Assembly: GCA_944323095.1 (NCBI GenBank)
Contig: CALURE010000016.1
Location: 1 to 17,921, forward strand
Direction of reading: 5' to 3'
DNA length: 17,921 bases
Source: Candidatus Gastranaerophilales bacterium
Lineage (GTDB): Bacteria; Cyanobacteriota; Vampirovibrionia; Gastranaerophilales; Gastranaerophilaceae
Numbering within the stretch: the first letter of the stretch is position 1; each line of letters begins with the position of its first letter. The translations under genes and the position numbers were made by a program. The notes beneath the pieces are model-generated. The model was not told the origin of the DNA, searched no databases, and worked only from the letters and a program-made list of their open reading frames with translations. Positions 6,843-12,828 of this stretch are shown here, one piece after another.

Positions 6843-7505
6843 TTAATAATATGTTATTTCCCAGTTGTCATGCATTATTAATTTAAAGCAAAATTCAGGA
6901 GCATTATGATGTCCCACTTGATAACAAGTGTACAGCATAGTATTCAAAGAATCATAACCATAACCATGCCTAACATTAATAATACCGTTATCATCAAAAA
7001 ACACATTAAAAAAGTCTACACCTGCAGTATTCGGGAGTTTTTCAAAACCATTTATGTCAATATAAGCTGATAGATATTGATTGCTATTTCCTGATATACA
7101 TATCTCAGAACCATCTGCTAATTTCATAAGATAACAATTTAAAAGATAATTATAAGAAGGTGATGAATTCGAAGCCAATGTCTTATACGTCCTATACTGC
7201 CCATACACAGATTTAAAATCAACCACATTAAAATAATTGGCTATATAAGACCTGACAGCTGCATCATACTTAGCATGAGAAACATGTAAAAGAAAGTCAG
7301 TATCACTTAACTTGTCAACATTATGCTCTGCTAATATAAGCCTGACACCATTACTCACTGAATTAACCGACTTTTTCAACTGGGTAACATAAACCTTTTT
7401 CCTGTGGTTAGAAATCAATGCCGGCATTGTCAATGCGGCAACTACCCCGATAATCCCTAATGTAATCAATACTTCTGCCAGCGTAAATGCAAAAAACTTT
7501 TTCAT
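6843..7505 (-). CDS. Type II/IV prepilin-like protein (220 aa)
   Basis: The start is ATG 7505, with a perfect GGAGG 5 bases upstream; the open frame continues to 7610 but has no ribosome site there. The N-terminus MKKFFA|FTLAEVLITLGIIG is a class III signal: short basic leader, cleavage after A6, then F at +1 and E11 at +5, followed by a hydrophobic helix to about residue 31. This is the N-methylation/assembly segment of type IV pilins and type II secretion pseudopilins. The C-terminal globular part has four cysteines (124, 136, 194, 206), probably two disulfides, and an IDINGFEKLPNTAGVDFF segment typical of this minor-pseudopilin-like group. It would be processed by a prepilin peptidase and inserted in the inner membrane or a pilus. 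It has its own promoter and terminator and no pilus-assembly genes nearby. It may be one of many such orphan pilins in the genome. Confidence 0.92.
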   Translation of the reverse strand: MKKFFAFTLAEVLITLGIIGVVAALTMPALISNHRKKVYVTQLKKSVNSVSNGVRLILAEHNVDKLSDTDFLLHVSHAKYDAAVRSYIANYFNVVDFKSVYGQYRTYKTLASNSSPSYNYLLNCYLMKLADGSEICISGNSNQYLSAYIDINGFEKLPNTAGVDFFNVFFDDNGIINVRHGYGYDSLNTMLYTCYQVGHHNAPEFCFKLIMHDNWEITYY

Positions 7506-7541
7506 AAAGCCTCCATTATATTTGTGATTATATACATCACT

Positions 7542-7569
7542 ATTATAACAGATTTTTTGGCTTTTACAA
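7542..7569 (-). promoter_or_regulatory. Promoter of the prepilin gene
   Basis: On the minus strand TTGTAA (7569-7564), 16-base spacer, TATAAT (7547-7542) with TGT before it (extended -10). It is 37 bases from the start codon. Confidence 0.7.
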
Positions 7570-7596
7570 CCCCGTGAATTTAAAGGCTTAGAAGTG

Positions 7597-7606
7597 CCCC
7601 CCCCCC
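7597..7606. repeat. Homopolymer tract C10 upstream of the prepilin promoter
   Basis: Ten consecutive C (G10 on the coding strand) in otherwise AT-rich DNA, 28 bases upstream of the -35 element of the prepilin promoter. Such tracts slip easily in replication and in sequencing. Confidence 0.85.
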
Positions 7607-7728
7607 GCAAAACGCGCTCATATCAATGCTTTTCATAAATCCTTTCTTTCTTTTTTATGTACATAATAATTATAACATATATTAATCGTTTTTTCAATTA
7701 TTTATAATTGGAACTTATATCACACTAT

Positions 7729-7758
7729 GGTGGGAACGCTACGCTTATCCCACCCTAC
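7729..7758. repeat. Interspersed repeat GGTGGGA...TCCCACCCTAC, copy 2
   Basis: Identical to the copy at 6759-6789 except for one missing T in the centre, same orientation. It marks the left edge of the palindrome-rich island. Confidence 0.85.
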
Positions 7759-7760
7759 TA

Positions 7761-7796
7761 GCTCACTCTCCCATGGGAGAGGGGTTGGGGTGAGGG
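7761..7796. repeat. GC-rich interspersed palindrome, copy 1
   Basis: A 36-base unit containing CTCTCCCATGGGAGAG followed by GGGTTGGGGTGAGGG. It matches 8019-8054 at 35 of 36 positions. Units of this sort (CCCTCTCCC...GGGAGAGGG...TTGGGGTGAGGG) are familiar as dispersed intergenic repeats in several unrelated bacterial groups. Confidence 0.85.
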
Positions 7797-7805
7797 ATAA
7801 TTTAT

Positions 7806-7929
7806 CAGAAGGTCAGAGGGACAGAAGGCAGGAAGGCAGGCTAATTTCATTTATAGCAGTACTAGTAGAATTATTCAAACCTTTTTTTATTATATCAGCT
7901 TGACCTCCGAACTTCCTGACCTCCGTCTG
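7806..7929. repeat. Long imperfect inverted repeat with purine-rich left arm
   Basis: The left arm (7806-7845, built of AGAAGG/GGAAGG/CAGAGG words) can be aligned with the reverse complement of 7894-7929 (CTTGACCTCCGAACTTCCTG and onward), with several mismatches and gaps, around a 48-base AT-rich centre. No open frame is present. It resembles the arrangement at 8060-8139. Confidence 0.5.
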
Positions 7930-7939
7930 CTATTATAGG

Positions 7940-8015
7940 CTGGATTCTTTCGCCTGTCGGCTCAGAATGACACGCTATTGTCTCTTGAGATCCCGAAACA
8001 AGTTCGGGATGACAG
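7940..8015. repeat. Interspersed hairpin elements of the 'cagaatgac / gggatgac' type
   Basis: Two elements in tandem: 7940-7971 (CTGGATTCTTTCGCC...CTCAGAATGAC, inverted ATTCT/AGAAT) and 7988-8015, whose ATCCCGAA-ACAAG-TTCGGGAT forms a perfect 8-bp hairpin at 7990-8010. Near-identical phrases (...GAAACAAGTTC...GGATGACA) are known to me as recurrent intergenic sequences in diverse bacteria; recalled, not searched. Confidence 0.65.
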
Positions 8016-8018
8016 ATT

Positions 8019-8054
8019 GCTCCCTCTCCCATGGGAGAGGGGTTGGGGTGAGGG
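8019..8054. repeat. GC-rich interspersed palindrome, copy 2
   Basis: Core 8022-8041 is a perfect 20-bp palindrome, CCCTCTCCCATGGGAGAGGG, followed by GTTGGGGTGAGGG. It differs from copy 1 at a single base and has the same orientation. Confidence 0.88.
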
Positions 8055-8059
8055 TTTGA

Positions 8060-8139
8060 TTAGAAGATAGGAGGGTAGGAGGATTAGAGGATAAGCTTTT
8101 TAATGTAAATAGCTTACCTTCAATCTTCCTGTCTTCTAA
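8060..8139. repeat. Second long imperfect inverted repeat
   Basis: The left arm 8060-8102 (TTAGAAGATAGGA...GGATTAGAGGATAAGCTTTT) pairs with 8106-8139 (TAAATAGCTTACCTTCAATC...TTCTAA), best at the two ends, with an 8-base extra block in the left arm and a very short loop. It is purine-rich on one arm and pyrimidine-rich on the other, as at 7806-7929. Confidence 0.6.
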
Positions 8140-8150
8140 AAGTCACCCAC

Positions 8151-8184
8151 CACTTAATCCCCTCCCCTCAAGGGAGGGGAAGTG
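8151..8184. repeat. GC-rich hairpin element
   Basis: CACTT-AAT-CCCCTCCC pairs with GGGAGGGG-AAGTG around CTCAA; the AAT is a bulge. No T-run follows, so it is not a typical terminator. It closes the palindrome-rich island. The remaining 8185-8334 is AT-rich with no gene; a short inverted TTATGTC/GACATAA lies near 8240-8265. Confidence 0.75.
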
Positions 8185-8334
8185 ATGCCGTAATTGCAAG
8201 ACAGCGGCACGCACCCGAAAAATTGCAAAATATCTGATTATGTCATAAAATTATAGACATAAGGGTGATTTTTTATTTATTATTAGAGTTTATTACAACT
8301 TTGTAAACTTATTATTATAATTGTAGTAAAAAAC

Positions 8335-8363
8335 TTGCATATTAAGAAAATATTAAGTATAAT
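8335..8363 (+). promoter_or_regulatory. Promoter of the 670-aa membrane-protein gene
   Basis: TTGCAT (8335-8340), exactly 17 bases, TATAAT (8358-8363). The predicted start near 8370 gives a leader of about 120 bases. Confidence 0.78.
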
Positions 8364-8439
8364 AATTACACTTAATACATTTATAACCTTTTCTTAATTT
8401 TTCTTAAAATTATAGTCGAAAAAAGCAATAAGTGTAATT
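8364..8439 (+). promoter_or_regulatory. 11-bp perfect inverted repeat spanning the leader
   Basis: AATTACACTTA (8364-8374) and TAAGTGTAATT (8429-8439) are perfect reverse complements 54 bases apart. The left arm straddles the predicted transcription start. It may be a paired protein-binding site or a partial RNA stem; I recognise no riboswitch class. Confidence 0.55.
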
Positions 8440-8489
8440 CAGAAGTTTTTAAATACATGTGTGTAGTTATGAAAATTTAAAGTAGGGAT

Positions 8490-10502
8490 ATGGCAATAAA
8501 AGCAATAAATTCATCAGACAACAGACCAAAACAAGGAAATATTACGTCTAATAAAGCATCAAACAATCATCAGCAGTCTTTTACAGGGAGTTTTAACCCT
8601 GTAGTTGCATTAATGGACGGAATAGACAAAGGCGGTTTTGCCGCATCTTTTATCGTTAAAGACGGACTTGGCATGGTCGCACCGAGAATTTATGAAGGTC
8701 TGAACCGTAACAGAGAAAGAGATGAAAACGGAAAAAGAAAAGGACCTTTGAACTGGGAATTTGCAAGACGCGAAGGCATTCGTGAAATCTTAAGCGGTCC
8801 GAGTGCATTTTTAATTCCTATGGGTATAATGGGAATTATTAAAAAAACTTCAGGAACTGCAAACAATGTCCGCGTAAGCCATATTGAAGCTCTGGGACAA
8901 AACTTTGCGGAATATGCATCTCAAAACAGTGAAAAGCTCAAAAATCCGGAAGTTTTCAAAAAAGAATATTATACAAGAGTTTTTGAAAAAGCTCTGGAAA
9001 ACTCTACAGATGACTCTTTCAACGGAAACGAACTTAAACAAACAGCAGAAGAATTCAGTAATTTACTTGTTAAATCAGAAAAATTACAAAGACGCGGATT
9101 CTTCAAAAACGAACCTAAAGTTGAAAAAGCATCAAAAACTTCAAAAGAAATTTTAAATAAAATTATTGATAAATACATGACAATCAGAAAACTGCATTCT
9201 GCCCCGTCTGATAACAGCGCAGGAGTTCTTTTGAAAGTTGACGGAAAAGAAAATCCGGTTGCAACAGATATTAAAAAACTTCTGGCCGGCATGAGCGATT
9301 ATTCTGATGATGTTATGCATAAAACAAGCAAATATCTTGAAAAGAATTCTAAAGAAAATCTTGAGCAATTTATCAAAGATTTTAACATCAACAGAGCAGG
9401 CACAAGAGTTCTCTCTAATATTGGCATGTGGGGAGCAGTTGTGGCATTCTATGCTTTAATTCCGAAATTATACAATATGGGATTAAAACATGACCCCGGA
9501 CTAAAAGGTCTTGTTGATGAACAAACTTTGCAGGATGACAAAAATGCAAAAAAAGAGTCAAAAGACAACATTGACCCTAAACCGGCAGATAAAAATGTCG
9601 CGTTCACCGGAAGTATCTATCAAAAAGCCGGAGAAGCAGCATTAAAAGACGGTAAACTAAGCAAATTACTCGGAAATTTTGAATTTGACGGAGCATCAAT
9701 GTCTGTATATGCAATGCTTACACTGCTTTTCGGCTTCTGTCTGCCTACACGGTATGCAAATGCAAAAAGTGATAAAGAACGTAAAGAAATTCTTGTAAGA
9801 GATATTTCAAGCTTTGGCGCAATTTTATTTGGTGCAGAAGCTCTGTCACGAGGTTTCTCAACAATGTTTGCAAAAACCTCCGGTTTGGCATTGAATACAA
9901 GAGAGAAAAACCCGAATAACAGTATATGGAAAAAATTAGGTGATTACTTCTCTCCGACAAAAGGTATAAATGTTCTTTCCAGTCAGCAAATAGTATCAAA
10001 ATACAGCAATATTGACGGATACAAAGACGGTATAAACGGTTTCTTTGAATTTTTGGAACAAAACGGAGGAAATGTTAAAAAAGTCCTTAATATTGAAAAA
10101 ACCGTCAAAGAACAATCAGAAATAATACTCTCAAAATTCGCAGGCAAATCACTAAAAGATGCTACTGCTGATGAAATAAAAGAAGCATTCAAAAAAGCAA
10201 AAAATGCAAATTCTGAGGCTCTTGAAAGAATTTATACAGTATTCTCAAGCGCAGATAACAAATTTATTAACAGAGCTAAAACTCTTAACAGCGCATTTGG
10301 ATTCCTGTCTACTATCGTATTGGTACCGGTATTCATGATTTGGATTGCAAGATACTGCGAAAACATGACTAAAAAAGCAATTGCTAAAGAAAAAGAAGAA
10401 AAAGCAAAGACAGCCGCTCCGGTTAATAATACACAGCCGCAAACAGCCGCAGTTACACCAAACAAACCGACTATGGCAGGCTTTTTAGGAAAACAAGTTT
10501 AG
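8490..10502 (+). CDS. Lineage-specific multi-pass membrane protein with duplicated family module (670 aa)
   Basis: No named family recognised. The start ATG 8490 has AGGGA 4-5 bases upstream. The polar N-terminus (1-30) lacks a signal peptide. Two halves begin with the same FTGS tetrapeptide (31-34 and about 372-375). The first half has a block RIYEGLNRNRERDENGKRKG then FARREGIREI (66-100), a hydrophobic segment (104-117), a long charged region probably helical (125-300), and a membrane segment near 311-326 followed by KLYNMGLKHDPG. The second has a membrane segment near 400-418 then CLPTRYANAKSDKERKEILV and another hydrophobic stretch. A final membrane helix is near 604-626, followed by a charged and Ala/Pro/Thr tail. 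The block and the MGLK end match the 179- and 208-aa proteins. It probably sits in the inner membrane with a large helical domain; function unknown. Confidence 0.88.
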   Translation: MAIKAINSSDNRPKQGNITSNKASNNHQQSFTGSFNPVVALMDGIDKGGFAASFIVKDGLGMVAPRIYEGLNRNRERDENGKRKGPLNWEFARREGIREILSGPSAFLIPMGIMGIIKKTSGTANNVRVSHIEALGQNFAEYASQNSEKLKNPEVFKKEYYTRVFEKALENSTDDSFNGNELKQTAEEFSNLLVKSEKLQRRGFFKNEPKVEKASKTSKEILNKIIDKYMTIRKLHSAPSDNSAGVLLKVDGKENPVATDIKKLLAGMSDYSDDVMHKTSKYLEKNSKENLEQFIKDFNINRAGTRVLSNIGMWGAVVAFYALIPKLYNMGLKHDPGLKGLVDEQTLQDDKNAKKESKDNIDPKPADKNVAFTGSIYQKAGEAALKDGKLSKLLGNFEFDGASMSVYAMLTLLFGFCLPTRYANAKSDKERKEILVRDISSFGAILFGAEALSRGFSTMFAKTSGLALNTREKNPNNSIWKKLGDYFSPTKGINVLSSQQIVSKYSNIDGYKDGINGFFEFLEQNGGNVKKVLNIEKTVKEQSEIILSKFAGKSLKDATADEIKEAFKKAKNANSEALERIYTVFSSADNKFINRAKTLNSAFGFLSTIVLVPVFMIWIARYCENMTKKAIAKEKEEKAKTAAPVNNTQPQTAAVTPNKPTMAGFLGKQV

Positions 10503-10514
10503 TATATATATACA

Positions 10515-10542
10515 AAAACAGCCTGTAAAAACAGGCTGTTTT
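10515..10542. terminator. Bidirectional terminator between the 670-aa gene and the DUF1858 gene
   Basis: A perfect 11-bp stem AAAACAGCCTG / CAGGCTGTTTT with a 6-base loop TAAAAA. Both strands end in T-runs, and genes on each strand finish within 25 bases of it. Confidence 0.92.
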
Positions 10543-10563
10543 AATATAATTTGGAATTATAGG

Positions 10564-10767
10564 TTAATCTTCTATTAAAGCATTAATATCAGCAACCATT
10601 GCATCAGGATCAAAGCCGTGAACTTTTGCCCCAGCTTCAAGATTTTCAAAATGAGCAGCGGCACAGCCGATGCATCCTAAACCGTATTTCTGAAATACTG
10701 CAATGCTTTCAGGACACTGCTGTACAATATCCATAATATTCATATCCTTCGTAATTTTTCCTGCCAT
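10564..10767 (-). CDS. DUF1858 redox-disulfide domain protein (67 aa)
   Basis: Single-domain protein of the DUF1858 family (also named hybrid-cluster-protein-associated redox disulfide domain). The hallmark is visible: ITKDMNIMDIVQQCPESIAV, then FQKYGLGCIGCAAAHFENLE with the CxxC pair (C32, C35) and the following GAKVHGFDPDAMVADIN. The size matches the family. The cysteines are thought to act in thiol-disulfide exchange or metal binding, but no defined substrate is established. The start at 10767 has a strong AGGAG 8 bases upstream. No hybrid-cluster protein gene is adjacent. It ends against the bidirectional terminator. Confidence 0.93.
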   Translation of the reverse strand: MAGKITKDMNIMDIVQQCPESIAVFQKYGLGCIGCAAAHFENLEAGAKVHGFDPDAMVADINALIED

Positions 10768-10847
10768 AATATTTTCTCCTTATCTTGACTTTATGCTCAA
10801 CATCATTAATAATATTATACAATAAAAATAAGAAGGATGTGTAATAT

Positions 10848-11006
10848 ATGGAATTTATCAAAAATTTATTCAAAGAAGATGAAAAAATTATAGGATTGTG
10901 CGGTTTCAGAGAAAAATCTCCTAAAATACACACGTATAAGCCTGAATTAAGTTCAATTGAACTATTTTACACAACAAATACAAAAAACAATTTTCTCTTA
11001 TCCTAA
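10848..11006 (+). CDS. Small hypothetical protein (52 aa)
   Basis: An open frame starting at ATG 10848 with AAGGA about 10 bases upstream and ending at TAA 11004-11006. The product, MEFIKNLFKEDEKIIGLCGF and onward, begins with an amphipathic/charged stretch and contains one cysteine; no membrane segment. It is divergent from the DUF1858 gene and overlaps the end of the minus-strand gene 10998-11195 by nine bases. Codon use is similar to the neighbours (AAA, GAA, ATA, TTA). A TTGACT at 10785-10790 could be part of its promoter, but no well-spaced -10 is clear. Likely real because of the ribosome site and because it fills the gap between two genes; no family recognised. Confidence 0.6.
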   Translation: MEFIKNLFKEDEKIIGLCGFREKSPKIHTYKPELSSIELFYTTNTKNNFLLS

Positions 11007-11195
11007 GCAATATAATTTAGTACCTCTGTCAGGATCCCCTAAAGCATTTTTATAAACCACACCATTTGGTCTGTTGGGATTTGCTGTACCAAAATTAAAT
11101 GCTTCTTTTACAAAATTTTCTCCGGAATGTTTGACACCCTTAACAGGCTGTATCCCTGATAATGAATTTATACCAAAAAGTTTTTGTATTGACAT
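10998..11195 (-). CDS. Small lineage-specific protein (65 aa)
   Basis: Starts at ATG 11195 with GGGGTG about 8 bases upstream. The product begins MSIQKLFGINSLSGIQPVKG and ends GDPDRGTKLYCLG; it is polar, Gly/Asn/Pro-rich, without membrane segment or signal peptide, and probably disordered. It is preceded by the TGKCAATTTTT box described at 11224-11257. It lies 86 bases downstream of the 11282-12405 gene on the same strand. Function unknown; the clear start signals and shared promoter motif argue that it is expressed. Confidence 0.68.
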   Translation of the reverse strand: MSIQKLFGINSLSGIQPVKGVKHSGENFVKEAFNFGTANPNRPNGVVYKNALGDPDRGTKLYCLG

Positions 11196-11223
11196 AATTT
11201 TTCACCCCGTAATTTCCCTTATA

Positions 11224-11257
11224 TATATAAACTAAATTGCCGGTGAAAAATTGCCAG
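11224..11257 (-). promoter_or_regulatory. TGKCAATTTTT box plus TATATA upstream of the 65-aa gene
   Basis: On the minus strand CTGGCA (11257-11252) continuing into ATTTTTC, then TATATA (11229-11224) 22 bases later, 29 bases from the ATG at 11195. Same layout as at 1445-1478 and 15322-15354. Confidence 0.45.
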
Positions 11258-11281
11258 AAATTTTTAATCTATTAAGAAATA

Positions 11282-12313
11282 TTAATCTCTTTTATCAACT
11301 AAATTTAAATTTTTATCAAGTTTTAAATCCATACCGTCTAAAAGATTTATATAATAATCGCAAAAACTCTGTTCAGCTTTTGTCAACTCGGTACCGGCAT
11401 CTTTTTTGCCCATAAGATCTTTATAAACAGCCTGCTGCATCATAACATTTTGAGCAGTTTGTCTGATTTGAACACTCAATGAATTATATGTGTTACTTTT
11501 CATCCCTCTAAAATGGTATAATCCGTCACTTTCAGGATCGACACTTCTGCCAAACGGAGGAAAGAATAAATCCATAATTTCCTGATTATCAACAACGCTG
11601 GCTATCATATCCATTTTTAAATTAAAATCATTGCCATTTGTGCCATCTGTTAAAGAATACGTGCCAATTACTCCTTTATCTTTTACTTTAACCGCTGGTG
11701 TCTGCTGGTTATCAGCATTATCTCTTTTAACTGATTTTTCATCATTATCTGCTTGCTCAACAGGTGCTGCCAGTTTAGCATCTTGAACAGTGTCACCTTT
11801 AACAATAGCATCATACATAGGATTTTCTCCTTCAGCTGGACCGGTTATAGGTTTAGCGTGCTCTGAATGCATCTGAACTTCAGGATTAGCTCCTTTTACA
11901 ATTGCATCGTACTGCGGGTTTTCTCCTTCAGACGGGCCTGCAACAGGCTTATCAGTAACCCGTGCTTGATCTTTAACTTCTCCATCATAATAAACAGGTG
12001 CATGACCGGTTTTCGGTGCAGTTTCAAATTTCTTTGCCTCAACCTGAGTTTTAGCATCACCTTTGGCAGCCAGTTCTTCCGATTCGTGTACAGCTTCTTT
12101 TACATTAGCATCGCCACCGACTGTTAATAATTGAACAATTTTATTCCAAACATTCTCTGTAATTTTAATTACCTGACCTGATTTAACCTGAAAATCAGTT
12201 TTCCAGCTTTCTTTATTATTTACCTGAGAAATATCGTCACCGCCGGTATATATCTGCTCACCACTCTCCTGTGCTGTTTTAACCTCAGACATTACCTGCT
12301 GCCATATTGACAA
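11282..12313 (-). CDS. Lineage-specific repeat protein, main open frame; true 5' end lies in another frame (343 aa)
   Basis: No named family. The frame is open from a TTG at 12313, but this has no ribosome site, and the natural N-terminus seems to be encoded in another frame from ATG 12405. With one base restored between 12343 and 12360 the protein would read MVEINVSNGQGITQAIK..., then AGGQKISNSNLSIWQQVMSE, matching the GKIS-x-SIW module of the 422-1414 protein. The middle (counting from 12313) contains a tandem repeat, GPSEGENPQYDAIVKG (126-141) and GPAEGENPMYDAIVKG (158-173), 32 residues apart, with a degenerate copy APVYYDGEVK (105-114). The C-terminal 130 residues are probably helical (IRQTAQNVMMQQAVYKDLMG). 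No signal peptide or membrane segment. Either a recent pseudogene, a sequencing error, or a frameshifted gene; function unknown. Confidence 0.75.
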   Translation of the reverse strand: MSIWQQVMSEVKTAQESGEQIYTGGDDISQVNNKESWKTDFQVKSGQVIKITENVWNKIVQLLTVGGDANVKEAVHESEELAAKGDAKTQVEAKKFETAPKTGHAPVYYDGEVKDQARVTDKPVAGPSEGENPQYDAIVKGANPEVQMHSEHAKPITGPAEGENPMYDAIVKGDTVQDAKLAAPVEQADNDEKSVKRDNADNQQTPAVKVKDKGVIGTYSLTDGTNGNDFNLKMDMIASVVDNQEIMDLFFPPFGRSVDPESDGLYHFRGMKSNTYNSLSVQIRQTAQNVMMQQAVYKDLMGKKDAGTELTKAEQSFCDYYINLLDGMDLKLDKNLNLVDKRD

Positions 12314-12405
12314 GTTGCTGTTTGAAATCTTTTGTCCGCCGGCTTCAATTGCGACTTAATTGCCTGAGTTATACCCTGTCCGTTTGATACATTAATTTCA
12401 ACCAT
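12292..12405 (-). other. Displaced N-terminal coding fragment of the 11282-12313 gene
   Basis: ATG 12405 is preceded by AAGGA with suitable spacing (AAGGATAATATATG) and opens a short frame that stops at TAA 12292-12294, 38 codons later. Its first 17-22 codons (MVEINVSNGQGITQAIK) look like the true start of the downstream protein. After about 12355 the sensible protein sequence continues in the other frame, so one base seems to be missing. The region 12406-12540 behind it is AT-rich, and no convincing promoter was identified there. Confidence 0.6.
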
Positions 12406-12540
12406 ATATTATCCTTTTTATACTCTCTGTATAAATAGAAAAAATTTTAAAATATAAAATTTCAGGGAAATAAAAAAAATTACAAATCTTAACAAAATCT
12501 ATAATATAAAATAATAATAAAAATTTTACTAAATTTTAAA

Positions 12541-12747
12541 CTAAGCTAACAAATCCAGATGTTTTGCCTGAGTTTCACTTCCTATAACTCTTGGGTGGTT
12601 TAAATTATAATTTTCATTGGTTTGCTGTGCAAATAACCCGCTGTCAAAACGATTTGCAACAGCCCTGTTTTGACGGCTGTTTTCAAAAAGATTAACAGCG
12701 TTAACCCTGAAAATATTATTAGGTTGTATAGCTTCAATTCCGTTCAT
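12541..12747 (-). CDS. Small lineage-specific protein (68 aa)
   Basis: ATG 12747 has AAGGA about 8 bases upstream. The product begins MNGIEAIQPNNIFRVNAVNL and is Asn/Gln/Arg-rich, soluble and probably unstructured, with no cysteine, membrane segment or signal peptide. It resembles in style and size the 65-aa protein at 10998-11195 but no clear sequence homology is visible. The upstream region has a TTGAAA followed 23 bases later by TATATT, a weaker version of the box-plus-TATA layout seen elsewhere. Function unknown. Confidence 0.68.
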   Translation of the reverse strand: MNGIEAIQPNNIFRVNAVNLFENSRQNRAVANRFDSGLFAQQTNENYNLNHPRVIGSETQAKHLDLLA

Positions 12748-12828
12748 AATTAATCCTTAAATATAAGAAAACCTGTAAAAAAAAGTTTTTTCAATTTTCG
12801 GATAAATCTTTACAAATTTAACAATTAA

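Noticed and set aside
7506..7610. Upstream extension of the prepilin to 7610
   Set aside because: No ribosome site there, and it would bury the class III leader; the promoter lies inside the extension and GGAGG precedes ATG 7505.
7729..8184. Insertion sequence or transposon
   Set aside because: No transposase frame, no terminal repeats around a coding unit and no target-site duplication; only short palindromes.
10709..10933. Minus-strand open frame across the DUF1858 start
   Set aside because: It runs antisense to the 10848 small gene and overlaps the DUF1858 gene in another frame, with no ribosome site or protein-like composition.
12343..12360. Programmed -1 frameshift in the repeat protein
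   Set aside because: No X-XXY-YYZ heptamer, no stimulatory hairpin or SD-like element close by; a simple base loss is the more economical reading.
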